Of a stretch of DNA of 32,315 nt, positions 14,988 through 23,904 are shown piece by piece. The notes beneath the pieces were generated by a model that was not told the DNA's origin, made no database searches, and saw only the letters and a program-made list of their open reading frames with translations. The stretch's first letter is position 1. The number at the start of each line of letters is the position of its first letter. A program made the translations under genes and the position numbers. The DNA comes from Akkermansia sp. (GTDB lineage: Bacteria > Verrucomicrobiota > Verrucomicrobiia > Verrucomicrobiales > Akkermansiaceae): the NCBI GenBank assembly GCA_017415995.1, contig JAFQDN010000043.1:1-32315 (forward strand), read 5' to 3'.

Positions 14988-16733
14988 ATGATAGGAACAC
15001 TTGCTCTCGGATTGGTACTGGCACTGGCACTGGGTATGGTTGCCCAGCGCATTAAGCTCTCTCCCTTGGTTGGCTACCTGCTGGCCGGCATGCTGGCAGC
15101 GCAACCTTGGTGGGGGATGACGGAAGACCCGCACGAGGTCATGCATGAGTTTGCCCACATCGGTGAGGTTTTGCTGCTATTCGGTGTAGGCTTACACTTT
15201 CACTTCAAGGACCTGTTGGCCGTACGAAAAGTAGCTGTACCGGGCTCCCTGATGTGCATGGTCATGTGGACAGGTAGCGGTGCAATCGTGTACCACGCCT
15301 TGGTTCCGGGGGCAGATTGGGTGGCAGCCCTGCTCTTCGGCATGTGCGTGTGCGTGTCCAGCACCGTTGTACTTACGCGCGTTCTGGAAGACAACAAACT
15401 GCTCCATACCCCCAGCGGGCACACTGCCGTGGGCTGGTTGGTAATGGAAGACATCTTTACCATTGTTCTGCTGGTGCTACTCCCGGCGGTCTTCATACAA
15501 CCGGAAGGGGGAGGCAAAGCCGTATTCTGTGCGGATGATTTGTGGAGTGCCCTGTGGGGTATGACCTGGAAGCTTGCGCTCATGGTGTTCTGCGTTGCCT
15601 TCCTCGGCAAATACGTTATCTCCAAAGTGCTGACCTTTGTGGCACGCAGCAACTCCAATGAGCTCTTTACGCTGGCCGTGCTTACCTGTGCCTTGGGTGT
15701 TGCCGTACTCTCGGCCGAGGTATTCAATGCCTCCATGGTATTCGGAGCATTCCTTTCCGGTATGGTAGTAGGCCAAAGTAAATTTGCGAGCCGTGCTGCG
15801 AGTGACGCCTTGCCCATGCGCGACGCCTTTGCAGTGCTGTTTTTCGTATCCGTCGGCATGGGGTTTGACGCCGTCATGCTGCTGGAGCACTGGCCGCTGG
15901 CATTGGGTACACTGGGACTCACCCTACTTTTCAAACCGCTGAGTGCCTATGGAGTCATACGCCTGCTGCGCCGCCCGGGCAGTTTGGGAGTTGTGGTCGG
16001 CACCTCCCTCTCACAAATCGGTGAGTTCTCCTTCATTCTGGCTGCACTTGTTGCAGGAGAGCGTTTCGGCCTGCTCCCGCAACACGCCGTCAACGTCATC
16101 ACCGGTGTAGCCATCATCACCATCACGGCCAATGTGGCACTCTTCCGCTTTGTACCTGCCATCATCCGTAAAATGGAGGATAAGGGAATCGGCATGCCGA
16201 AGGCGGACGCCTCTGCCCTGCCCGATGTCGCGGAGGGCAAGGACCGCGTCATTGTGGTAGGCTACGGTCCCTGCGGTAAAATTATCACGGAAATCCTCAA
16301 TGACTATAACCTGGAGGTCATCGTGCTGGAGATGAATGTGGACACAGTCACCCACATCACCGCGCAAGGCATCCATGCCATGCATGGTGATGCCCGCTTG
16401 CACACCATCCTGCGCTTAGCCGGCGCGGAGCACGCCAAGGCCATTATCATCACCGCCGCCGGTGCCCCTGCCAAGGAAATTGCCTCTGCAGCCCGCGATG
16501 TAAACCCCGCTATTGCCGTTCTCGCGCACACCACCTACATGAGCAATGCCCAAACTATGCGCAACCAAGGCGCCCAAATCGTCGTCTCCGGCGAGGAAGA
16601 GGTTGCCCTCACCCTCAGCTCCATGCTCCTGCGCGGCCTCGGTGCCACGGAAGAGCAAATTCAGAAAGCGCGGGCACAAAATCGCGAAAAACTTACCGGT
16701 ACCCCACGCGATATTCTCCAAAATATCTTCTGA
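14988..16733 (+). CDS. KefB/YbaL-type monovalent cation:proton antiporter with TrkA-N domain
   Basis: 581 residues, inner membrane. Residues 1 to about 385 form around a dozen hydrophobic helices of the CPA2 antiporter fold (VGYLLAGMLAAQPWWG, LLLFGVGLHFHFKDL, SQIGEFSFILAALV). A cytoplasmic RCK/TrkA-N domain begins at Asp419 (DRVIVVGYGPCG, the GxGxxG dinucleotide site) and runs to about 530, followed by a short tail without a TrkA-C domain. By family it exchanges K+ or Na+ for H+ and is gated by nucleotide binding. No KefF/KefG-type quinone reductase gene is adjacent, so glutathione-gated KefB function is unlikely to be exact; YbaL-like is a better description. A terminator follows. Confidence 0.88.
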   Translation: MIGTLALGLVLALALGMVAQRIKLSPLVGYLLAGMLAAQPWWGMTEDPHEVMHEFAHIGEVLLLFGVGLHFHFKDLLAVRKVAVPGSLMCMVMWTGSGAIVYHALVPGADWVAALLFGMCVCVSSTVVLTRVLEDNKLLHTPSGHTAVGWLVMEDIFTIVLLVLLPAVFIQPEGGGKAVFCADDLWSALWGMTWKLALMVFCVAFLGKYVISKVLTFVARSNSNELFTLAVLTCALGVAVLSAEVFNASMVFGAFLSGMVVGQSKFASRAASDALPMRDAFAVLFFVSVGMGFDAVMLLEHWPLALGTLGLTLLFKPLSAYGVIRLLRRPGSLGVVVGTSLSQIGEFSFILAALVAGERFGLLPQHAVNVITGVAIITITANVALFRFVPAIIRKMEDKGIGMPKADASALPDVAEGKDRVIVVGYGPCGKIITEILNDYNLEVIVLEMNVDTVTHITAQGIHAMHGDARLHTILRLAGAEHAKAIIITAAGAPAKEIASAARDVNPAIAVLAHTTYMSNAQTMRNQGAQIVVSGEEEVALTLSSMLLRGLGATEEQIQKARAQNREKLTGTPRDILQNIF

Positions 16734-16756
16734 TTTCCCTGTTTCACACCCCCCAG

Positions 16757-16798
16757 GCGGCTTGTTTCACCCCGAAATAAGCCGCTTTTTTCTTTTTT
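16757..16798 (+). terminator. Terminator of the antiporter gene
   Basis: GCGGCTT (16757-16763) pairs with AAGCCGC (16779-16785), with an inner TTTC/GAAA pairing, followed by TTTTTTCTTTTTTT. Confidence 0.9.
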
Positions 16799-16832
16799 TC
16801 TGCAACTTTTTTCATTTTTTTCAAAAAAAAGC

Positions 16833-16861
16833 TTGCAATACCTCAAAATCACATGTATAAT
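16833..16861 (+). promoter_or_regulatory. Promoter of tRNA-Asp
   Basis: TTGCAA at 16833-16838, a 17-bp spacer, and a perfect TATAAT at 16856-16861. Transcription should begin near 16868, 35 nt before the tRNA. Confidence 0.8.
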
Positions 16862-16902
16862 CCGCTCGCACCCCTTAAACGAGGGAAGCAGCAAAAAAAC
16901 AA

Positions 16903-16977
16903 GGAGCGGTAGCTCAGTTTGGTTAGAGCGCAGCCCTGTCACGGCTGAGGTCGCGGGTTCGAGCCCCGTCCGCTTCG
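16903..16977 (+). tRNA. tRNA-Asp (anticodon GTC)
   Basis: A complete cloverleaf can be drawn. Acceptor stem GGAGCGG/CCGCTTC (one G-T pair) has discriminator G16977. The D arm contains TAGCTCAGTTTGGTTAGAGC. The anticodon stem CAGCC/GGCTG encloses loop CTGTCAC with GTC. The T arm carries TTCGAGC. The 3' CCA is not encoded and must be added. It has its own promoter and terminator. Confidence 0.97.
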
Positions 16978-16988
16978 GAAAACAAAAG

Positions 16989-17018
16989 AAGGACACTTTC
17001 CAAGGTGTCCTTTTTTTG
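16989..17018 (+). terminator. Terminator of tRNA-Asp
   Basis: AAGGACAC (16989-16996) pairs with GTGTCCTT (17005-17012) around an 8-nt loop and runs into a T-tract. Confidence 0.9.
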
Positions 17019-17072
17019 TCGCATCGATTTGCGAAAGCGCCCCCGTTTACAAAATACCGGAAATAAAATCGG

Positions 17073-17109
17073 GAATTTACTTGACAATAAGAGCGAAGTA
17101 GTGTACAAG
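17073..17109 (+). promoter_or_regulatory. Promoter of rplI with extended upstream block
   Basis: GAATTT at 17073-17078, then TTGACA at 17081-17086, a 17-bp spacer, and TACAAG at 17104-17109. GAATTT-N2-TTGACAATAAG is shared exactly with the rpsB promoter. The leader is about 25 nt. Confidence 0.8.
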
Positions 17110-17140
17110 AGGCGCTCACCAAACCAAAAATATCTGAGTT

Positions 17141-17641
17141 ATGGCAAACATGAATGTTATTCTCGCAACAAAGATCGAGGGTCTGGGCTGTGAAGCCGAC
17201 CTCGTTACCGTGAAGGCTGGCTATGGCCGCAACTACCTGATTCCTCAGGGACTTGCGTTCGAGGCTACTCCCGCTAACCAGCGTTTCATCAACATGCTCC
17301 AGAAGAAGCGCGCAGAGCGCGAGGCCGCAGAGTTGGCCAACTTCCGGGAGATCGCAGCCAAGATTGCAGGCGTCACGGTGAACCTCACCTTGGAGGCCGG
17401 CGAGAATGGCAAGGTATTCGGTGCCATCACCAACCAGCAAATCACGGAGGGTCTTGCAGCTCTGGGCATCGAGATTGACCGCCACAGCATCGAGCTCGAG
17501 AAGCCGCTCAAGAAGTCCGGCACCTACGAGGTAGCAGCCAAGCTGCACGCTCAGGTAACGGCAACCGTGAAGGTTGTGCTCGTTGTTAAGGGCGAGGTAG
17601 TAGCCGAGGAGACTGAGGCTGCTGCTACGGAAGAGGCTTAA
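17141..17641 (+). CDS. rplI: 50S ribosomal protein bL9
   Basis: 166 residues. The N-terminal RNA-binding domain shows the L9 pattern: NVILATKIEGLGCEADLVTVKAGYGRNYLIPQGLA in conserved order, with the GYGRNYLIP signature. A long basic/acidic helix (about 55-80) joins it to the C-terminal domain, and the end is an acidic Ala/Glu tail (EETEAAATEEA), somewhat longer than the E. coli protein (149 aa). L9 binds 23S rRNA at the base of the L1 stalk and helps reading-frame maintenance. The usual partners rpsF and rpsR are not adjacent; the gene stands alone between its own promoter and terminator. There is no clear Shine-Dalgarno before the ATG; a second in-frame Met at codon 4 is the family-typical start. 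Confidence 0.95.
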   Translation: MANMNVILATKIEGLGCEADLVTVKAGYGRNYLIPQGLAFEATPANQRFINMLQKKRAEREAAELANFREIAAKIAGVTVNLTLEAGENGKVFGAITNQQITEGLAALGIEIDRHSIELEKPLKKSGTYEVAAKLHAQVTATVKVVLVVKGEVVAEETEAAATEEA

Positions 17642-17677
17642 TTGCCCCCAACAAACAACAAATCCGTTTTTACCAAA

Positions 17678-17715
17678 GGAAAGGCTACGGCATATGCTGT
17701 AGCCTTTCCGCTTTT
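17678..17715 (+). terminator. Terminator of rplI
   Basis: An 11-bp perfect stem, GGAAAGGCTAC (17678-17688) with GTAGCCTTTCC (17699-17709), followed by GCTTTTTG. Confidence 0.92.
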
Positions 17716-17769
17716 TGTTGCCTGCCCCGGAGTTTTATCTGATAATTCTGTTGCATACATAAAATTTGC

Positions 17770-17798
17770 TTGCGGAATGTAACAAAAAGCAGCATAAT
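17770..17798 (+). promoter_or_regulatory. Promoter of the alpha-2-macroglobulin / pbpC operon
   Basis: TTGCGG at 17770-17775, a 17-bp spacer, CATAAT at 17793-17798. The leader to the ATG at 17845 is about 40 nt. Confidence 0.55.
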
Positions 17799-17844
17799 AC
17801 AAACATAGAAAGCACAAACTACGCACCAAAGTTTTCTGAAAGCC

Positions 17845-20800
17845 ATGAAACCCTTATTAACAGCCATTTACACCATAGCAGCATTGGGATTACCCATTGC
17901 TGCACAGGCAACGCAACAGGAGCCGCCAAGCACGCAGGAACAAGCACCAAAAGACCAGGCGATGGTCAACTTCAAGATTCTTTACGGCTACAGCATTGAC
18001 GGAGATACACGCATACGCCTCAGGTTTTCCGAACCGATGGTGCGTGATGAACAAGTCGGAAAACCGGCAGATAACGGGGTGTACAGCCTCACACTCCGCC
18101 AAGGGCAAAAAACGCCTCAACACACCGCGACTTGGCTCTCCACTTCTGAGTTGGAAATTGAATTCAGTGAAGAGTTGCCCGGCATGGATATTGTGGATTT
18201 AGCCATAACGGATGGGCTCAAAACACTGCAGGGCTCTGCCGTACCAAGTGCAAAACTGACCCGCCCCACCACCCACAACCTGAATCTTTTGTACACAGGC
18301 AGCGCCAACATGGCCCGCACTGAGGTTATTTTCCTGGGAGCCGAATACGAGCGAGACGATGCACTTGTGGCAGAACGCATACAACATGCCTATTTCACCA
18401 CTGATAACGGGGAGAAAATACCGGCGAATTTCCGACCTGCCACTGCCGCTGATGCCGTACAGCACCCTGCAGAATACCGGAATGCGTTCAACTGGCGTTT
18501 GGATGACGACTGTGAAGAAGCCATGAAAGCTCTGCCCCGTGATGCACAGCTGCCACACACTTGGGTATGCGATTTTCCGAAGCAGATTTTAAGCGGAGAT
18601 GAAACGAAGGTACTGGTATTGCCCCGTGCCCAATACCATGAGCAAACGGAGACATATGAAGACCTCATGGTAGAGCGTTACGAATGGCCCACTCCCTATT
18701 ACATTCTGAGTTGCGAAAACACAGGGGTAGACTGCTTCCGCGTATTGATGGAGTTTAGCGTACCAAGCAAAATAACGGATGCGACAACACTACTGAGTCG
18801 CCTCAACTTGCAACTGCAAGACTACAAACACAGTGATACTTGGCTGCAACCGGAGTGGATAGACGGTGCTTGGCATGCTACGGTGCGAGGTGTAAACATT
18901 ACAATCAAGCCGGATATTGAAGAAACCCGTAAGCACATCAAACGCATACGTTTACACAATGGCGAAGAGCAGGAAATTCTCAACTGCCTCGTGATGAAAG
19001 CCGAAATGGTGGGGGATGCCAACGTGGAAGTAATGCTGGAATGCAGAGGCAACTATGACAATATTGCAAACAAAGCATGCCAAGCGGATACAAGCGATAA
19101 AACCACCCTTAAAAACAAGACCCCCTATGTAGGCTTGGATTTGGCACAGGGGCACCTGATGAGTACCGGTGAAACCGCATTCCGTTGCCGTTACGCCAAC
19201 CTGAAAAACGGAAAGATACGTGTGCTGAAGTTGGAGGACACCCCTCGCAACGTCATCCGCACGCTCAACATGTATGAAAAATACTACTCCCAAACAGCCG
19301 GCAACTTACCGGAGCGCAACCGAGAGCAACTGCTGAATAACCCGACAGATGCGCTCAATAAAATACGAGTTGTGCCCACAGAGCTGCTGGTTGGAATCGA
19401 AGCGGAAGCGGAGCGTAAGCTGGAGGGAGTACGCGGAGAAACAGCACTGAAGGTAACGGAATTGTTCAGGCGTCAACCCTCACGTGGGCTTTACTTTATC
19501 GAGGCCTCCGGCGAAGCCCTGAAAAACTCAGAAACGCCCAAGCCTACCATATGCCAAGGAGTTGTACAGATAACGAATTTGGGGCTGTTGTGGAAATGTG
19601 ACGGCAAACGCATCTTTGCCCATGGATACCACTTATCCGATGGTACGGATGTGCCCGCAGCCACACTCAAGCTGCTTGACATACACGGTAAGCAACTGGC
19701 AGAGCTACCGTTGACAAACGGCACCGCAACGGGAGATTTTCCCCGCGAAACTACCTACCTGATGCTGAGCACCGCAGATGATCAAGCCATCTTCTGCCAT
19801 GCTAGCTCAAACTTTGAGTACCGCCGGGAGACCAGTTACCGGGATGATGTGCTGGCAGGATACGGCATACCGGAATGTGAAGTACCCCGCGCTCTTATCT
19901 ACACATTCTCAGACCGCTCCCTTTACCGCCCGGGAGAGACGGCTCACATTAAGGGCATGGTGCGCTGGGTGGATAATAATGAAATCCGAACACCTGAAAT
20001 ACAGTCCATTACCGCCAAACTGCAAACGAGCAGCGGCAGCGAGGAAACCTACACCATCACCCCGCAGGCGGATGGCAACTTTACCTTGGATGTTCCTGCA
20101 AAAAGCCCGGGCATGGACCTCATCCGTTTCGAGATTGTATACAAGGGGGATGATACCCGCACCTCCCCGGATACTGCCGTGCTTGCTCGCTATGCGCGTA
20201 CGGAAGATGAATGGAACTCCTTGAAGGAAGCACTCTCGGGTGTCTCTCGCAACCACACCCATTGCCTGAAAGTGGAAGAATTCCGCCGCAATGAGTTTGA
20301 GGTAAGCGGTGAACTCAACATAGACCTCAATAACCGCTGCGTCACCGTCAACACCACTGCCACCAACTTTACTACCACCCCGGTAGCTAACGGAGCGGTG
20401 GAGTGGATGCTGGACATGCAAAGCCTCAACTTCTACCCGCAAAAATGGCAGGACTATTACTTCGGCGATTTCGAGGAGAACTCCTGGGACCACTTCTACG
20501 CCTATTACTGCGGTAATAAATATGCCGGAAGAAGCAGAATCAACACCACGCGCAGAACCGGTACCTTGGATGAGCAAGGTAAAGGCAGTTGCAGCTTCAG
20601 CCTGCCGAACACCCCGCCTACCGGCCGCATCGTCTACACGGCATCTTCCTGCGTCACAAACGGCAATCAACAAAGAATCAACAGCGTACAACGCGAAACC
20701 ATCGACCACTCCGAGGTATACGTCGGCGTGCGGACGGAAGAGGGGCTGCTGAAGGTCGGTACCCCCTTGGATGTGGAGTACCTGCTGGTAAAACCGGATG

Positions 20801-23800
20801 AAAACGCCTGGGACGGAGCAGCCCAACACGGCCACATTGAGGTCATACGCACCAATCACTATTCATACCGATACGGAGCAGATGCCGCATCATCCGTGCA
20901 AAACATTCAGAACAATGAGATTGTCTTTGAAAGTGACCTTTCTCTCACCGGCACACCGGGCAAAGTACAAGTACCCCTGAAGCATGCCGGCAAGTACACC
21001 ATACGGGTGTCCGGAACGGATAGCAAGGGAATGCCCTACGCTACCACCATCACCCGCTATGTGTGGGGTGAAAATGAATCCCCCTGGTACTATGAGGCAA
21101 ATACCGGGCTGAACTTAGTAGAGGACAAAGCTCTCTACAAAGCAGGAGACACCGCCCACATTCTGGTACAAACTCCGGTAGATGCCGAGTTGATGGTAAC
21201 AGTGGAGCGCGGAACCGTACTGCGCAGCTACCGCCGCACCGTAACTGTTGCCAACCCGGTGATTGAGGTACCGATAGAAGCAACGGATGCTCCTGTGGTG
21301 TATGTGAATGTAGCCTTGGTGCAAAGTGGCAAAAACCGCGCCAAAAACGGCATGCCTCTGCTCAAACGCGGTAGCTGCTGCCTGCGAGTGGAGAAGGCGG
21401 ACAAAGTACTCAACGTACAACTGACGCCCCCTCAAAAGCACCTGCTGCCCACCGATGAGTGCACGGTGAGCGGAACCGTACGCGACGCCGCCGGCAACCC
21501 TGTTGCCAACGCAGATGTAACCCTTTACGCAGAGGATGAAGGAACCCTGCAAGTTTGCGGCTACACGCTTCCGCGTCCCCAGCTCTTGTTCTACAGCCAG
21601 GAAGGGCGCGCCTGCACGGTTCCCACCTTCTCCGGCTTGGGTGAGCTGATTGAAGATAAGCTGCAAGGCCGAGATTTCGGCAACAAGGGCATCTTCATCG
21701 GCGGTGGTGACGGCGACTCCTCATTTGACGATCCGGTAACGGATGATGAGGCGGAAAAACTGCGTCTGCGAGAAAACTTCAGCCCCTGCGCTCTGTGGCT
21801 GGGGAGCGTGCGCACGGACGCTCAGGGCAACTTCAGCGCCACCTACCGCAACCCGGACACCCTGACGCGCTACCGCGTGATGGCCGTGGCGTCCACGCAG
21901 GATGAATTCGGCTCGGAGCAAGCAGCTTACCACGTTACCAAACCCATTATGCTGGAAGCCACGGTACCGAACGGCGCAGCAGAGGGCGACCTCCTGCACC
22001 TGCCTGTTACCCTCAGCATGCTGCCGGATGAACTGCCGGAAGCAGCCAACGGCGCTGAGGTGCAATGGAAAGTAAGCATCAGCGGCACCAACGTCGAGCT
22101 GCCGGAGGCGGAACAACTCGTTACCCTCAAGGGGAATGCTCCCGTAACCATCCATTTCCCGGTGCGTGTACTCAACAGTGGCAAAGCCGAGTTGGTATGG
22201 CGTGTACAGGCAGCGGATGCTCAGGCTACGGGAACCTTAGCCCGCTGCTGTGATGGCGTCAAACTCGCGTTCAACGTCATTCCCCCCACCCCCTTTGTGG
22301 GAGAGCGTATTTTCAAACGTTTGGAAAACGGCCAACGTGTAACATTACAGCAATTGCTGCACACCCAATACCGCGCCGGCAGCCCGGTGGAGCTCAACTT
22401 CTCCACCTCACCGCTTGCGGGTCTCAAGCAGCCGCTGAAATACCTTATCACTTACCCCTACGGGTGCTCAGAGCAGCGCAGCTCCGCCCTCATCCCATGG
22501 CTGATTCGCGATGAGCTGCAAGACATTCTCCGTGTAGAATACCCCAACGATAAAACAACGCAGCAAGTGGTGGATGCCACCCTCGACATCTTGGAAAAGA
22601 GGCGCACCGCGGGCGGATTCGCATACTGGGACGGAGATAAGGAAGCGTGCTCCTACACCCCGTATGTGGTGTTGGTACTGCAACTCGCTACGGAAAAAGG
22701 ATTCACGCACAGTCTGTGCTCTACAAGCACTCTAAACGCATTGTACGAAAATCTGAATCAGCGCGCCATGCCTCAGGAATCCAAACGCCCGAATAGGGTC
22801 GGTGGCTTACTCGCGGCTAATTCCAAACCCACAACGCGCCCGGATTTGCTCAGCTTGTACGTGCTGGCCCGTGCCGGTAAATTGAGGCAGTATTACATCG
22901 ACAACGTGGATAGCATGTTCAAACGGCTCGGAGGTGCTACGCCGAACGAGCAATGGATGCTCGCACTCTGTGCGCGCGTTGTCAACCACCCGCGCGCTGC
23001 GGAGATAAAACAAGCCGCTGAGGCTGCTGCCCGGAAAAACAAGCAGCTCTACACACACGGCATCTTGCCGCCGCAGGACTGCATACGCCTCATGTACGCC
23101 ATCGCAGATTCCGCTGAAAGCCCGACCACAGCAGAAATGCTGCGCAACATGCTCGATACGAGCCACCGGTACTACTCCAGCTGGAACAACGGATGGATGC
23201 TCCTCGCCATCCATGAGTACATCAAAGCCGTTAAATTACAAGACCTCCGAGCACGCGTCAATGGGCAAGACATCAGCTTGCAATCCCCCATGGTGGTGAA
23301 TACCGTTACCGACAATGCTCAAGCATACGCCGTGGAGGACGCTGCGGTGTACGTCTGCGGCTATGCGGAAGGGCATTTGCAGCAAGAGCAACCCGTTAAG
23401 ATGATTGACGAGGGCATCCTCGTTACCCGTCGGTATGAAAAACGCATGCCCGATGGCAGCTGGCAGCCTACATCCGTCTTTGAGCTCGGGGATATTGTGC
23501 GCATTCACATCAGCGCAAAACCCGGTAACAATATGACTGCCAATAATCTCACCTACCTGGCATTGGAGGACCGCCTGCCTGCCACCATGGAGGCTATCAA
23601 CCCGGCACTTACCTCGCAAGCATTGCCGGATGGCTTAGAGGTGAAGGATACTCGCGATTGGTGGTACTACTGCTCTGCCGTCAGCAACCGAGAGTACCTT
23701 AAAGACCGCGTACGCTTCTTTGCCAACAGCCTCTCCTTTACCGGCGAGCTGAAAGCCAGCTACGTGGCACGAGTGGTACGCAAAGGCTCTGTAACGGCCC

Positions 23801-23877
23801 CGGCAGCCAAGGCTGAGCTCATGTACCGGCCGGAGATACGGGGCCTGAGCATCCCGGCCAAAATTGAAGTCAAATAA
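17845..23877 (+). CDS. Bacterial alpha-2-macroglobulin (YfhM-like) with thioester
   Basis: 2010 residues, longer than E. coli YfhM (1653). A signal peptide ends near AAQA (about residue 22). There is no lipobox Cys, so it is probably periplasmic and soluble, or anchored some other way. Stacked macroglobulin beta-domains follow. The MG2 hallmark SDRSLYRPGETAHIKG is near 688. A Gly/Asp-rich flexible stretch at about 1240-1305 (IGGGDGDSSFDD) is the likely protease bait region. The A2M domain starts near 1315 (LWLGSVRTDAQGNFSATYR). The thioester motif YPYGCSEQ has Cys1541 and Gln1544 intact within a helical toroid (about 1500-1790). By family it traps proteases that cut the bait, linking them covalently. 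pbpC follows after 27 bp, the conserved pairing for guarding and repairing the envelope. Confidence 0.93.
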   Translation: MKPLLTAIYTIAALGLPIAAQATQQEPPSTQEQAPKDQAMVNFKILYGYSIDGDTRIRLRFSEPMVRDEQVGKPADNGVYSLTLRQGQKTPQHTATWLSTSELEIEFSEELPGMDIVDLAITDGLKTLQGSAVPSAKLTRPTTHNLNLLYTGSANMARTEVIFLGAEYERDDALVAERIQHAYFTTDNGEKIPANFRPATAADAVQHPAEYRNAFNWRLDDDCEEAMKALPRDAQLPHTWVCDFPKQILSGDETKVLVLPRAQYHEQTETYEDLMVERYEWPTPYYILSCENTGVDCFRVLMEFSVPSKITDATTLLSRLNLQLQDYKHSDTWLQPEWIDGAWHATVRGVNITIKPDIEETRKHIKRIRLHNGEEQEILNCLVMKAEMVGDANVEVMLECRGNYDNIANKACQADTSDKTTLKNKTPYVGLDLAQGHLMSTGETAFRCRYANLKNGKIRVLKLEDTPRNVIRTLNMYEKYYSQTAGNLPERNREQLLNNPTDALNKIRVVPTELLVGIEAEAERKLEGVRGETALKVTELFRRQPSRGLYFIEASGEALKNSETPKPTICQGVVQITNLGLLWKCDGKRIFAHGYHLSDGTDVPAATLKLLDIHGKQLAELPLTNGTATGDFPRETTYLMLSTADDQAIFCHASSNFEYRRETSYRDDVLAGYGIPECEVPRALIYTFSDRSLYRPGETAHIKGMVRWVDNNEIRTPEIQSITAKLQTSSGSEETYTITPQADGNFTLDVPAKSPGMDLIRFEIVYKGDDTRTSPDTAVLARYARTEDEWNSLKEALSGVSRNHTHCLKVEEFRRNEFEVSGELNIDLNNRCVTVNTTATNFTTTPVANGAVEWMLDMQSLNFYPQKWQDYYFGDFEENSWDHFYAYYCGNKYAGRSRINTTRRTGTLDEQGKGSCSFSLPNTPPTGRIVYTASSCVTNGNQQRINSVQRETIDHSEVYVGVRTEEGLLKVGTPLDVEYLLVKPDENAWDGAAQHGHIEVIRTNHYSYRYGADAASSVQNIQNNEIVFESDLSLTGTPGKVQVPLKHAGKYTIRVSGTDSKGMPYATTITRYVWGENESPWYYEANTGLNLVEDKALYKAGDTAHILVQTPVDAELMVTVERGTVLRSYRRTVTVANPVIEVPIEATDAPVVYVNVALVQSGKNRAKNGMPLLKRGSCCLRVEKADKVLNVQLTPPQKHLLPTDECTVSGTVRDAAGNPVANADVTLYAEDEGTLQVCGYTLPRPQLLFYSQEGRACTVPTFSGLGELIEDKLQGRDFGNKGIFIGGGDGDSSFDDPVTDDEAEKLRLRENFSPCALWLGSVRTDAQGNFSATYRNPDTLTRYRVMAVASTQDEFGSEQAAYHVTKPIMLEATVPNGAAEGDLLHLPVTLSMLPDELPEAANGAEVQWKVSISGTNVELPEAEQLVTLKGNAPVTIHFPVRVLNSGKAELVWRVQAADAQATGTLARCCDGVKLAFNVIPPTPFVGERIFKRLENGQRVTLQQLLHTQYRAGSPVELNFSTSPLAGLKQPLKYLITYPYGCSEQRSSALIPWLIRDELQDILRVEYPNDKTTQQVVDATLDILEKRRTAGGFAYWDGDKEACSYTPYVVLVLQLATEKGFTHSLCSTSTLNALYENLNQRAMPQESKRPNRVGGLLAANSKPTTRPDLLSLYVLARAGKLRQYYIDNVDSMFKRLGGATPNEQWMLALCARVVNHPRAAEIKQAAEAAARKNKQLYTHGILPPQDCIRLMYAIADSAESPTTAEMLRNMLDTSHRYYSSWNNGWMLLAIHEYIKAVKLQDLRARVNGQDISLQSPMVVNTVTDNAQAYAVEDAAVYVCGYAEGHLQQEQPVKMIDEGILVTRRYEKRMPDGSWQPTSVFELGDIVRIHISAKPGNNMTANNLTYLALEDRLPATMEAINPALTSQALPDGLEVKDTRDWWYYCSAVSNREYLKDRVRFFANSLSFTGELKASYVARVVRKGSVTAPAAKAELMYRPEIRGLSIPAKIEVK

Positions 23878-23904
23878 AGCGGAATCAAGCACTCCGGTGC
23901 ACCC

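Noticed and set aside
16833..17108. Short open frames over tRNA-Asp on both strands
   Set aside because: They are translations of the tRNA gene, a common false annotation.
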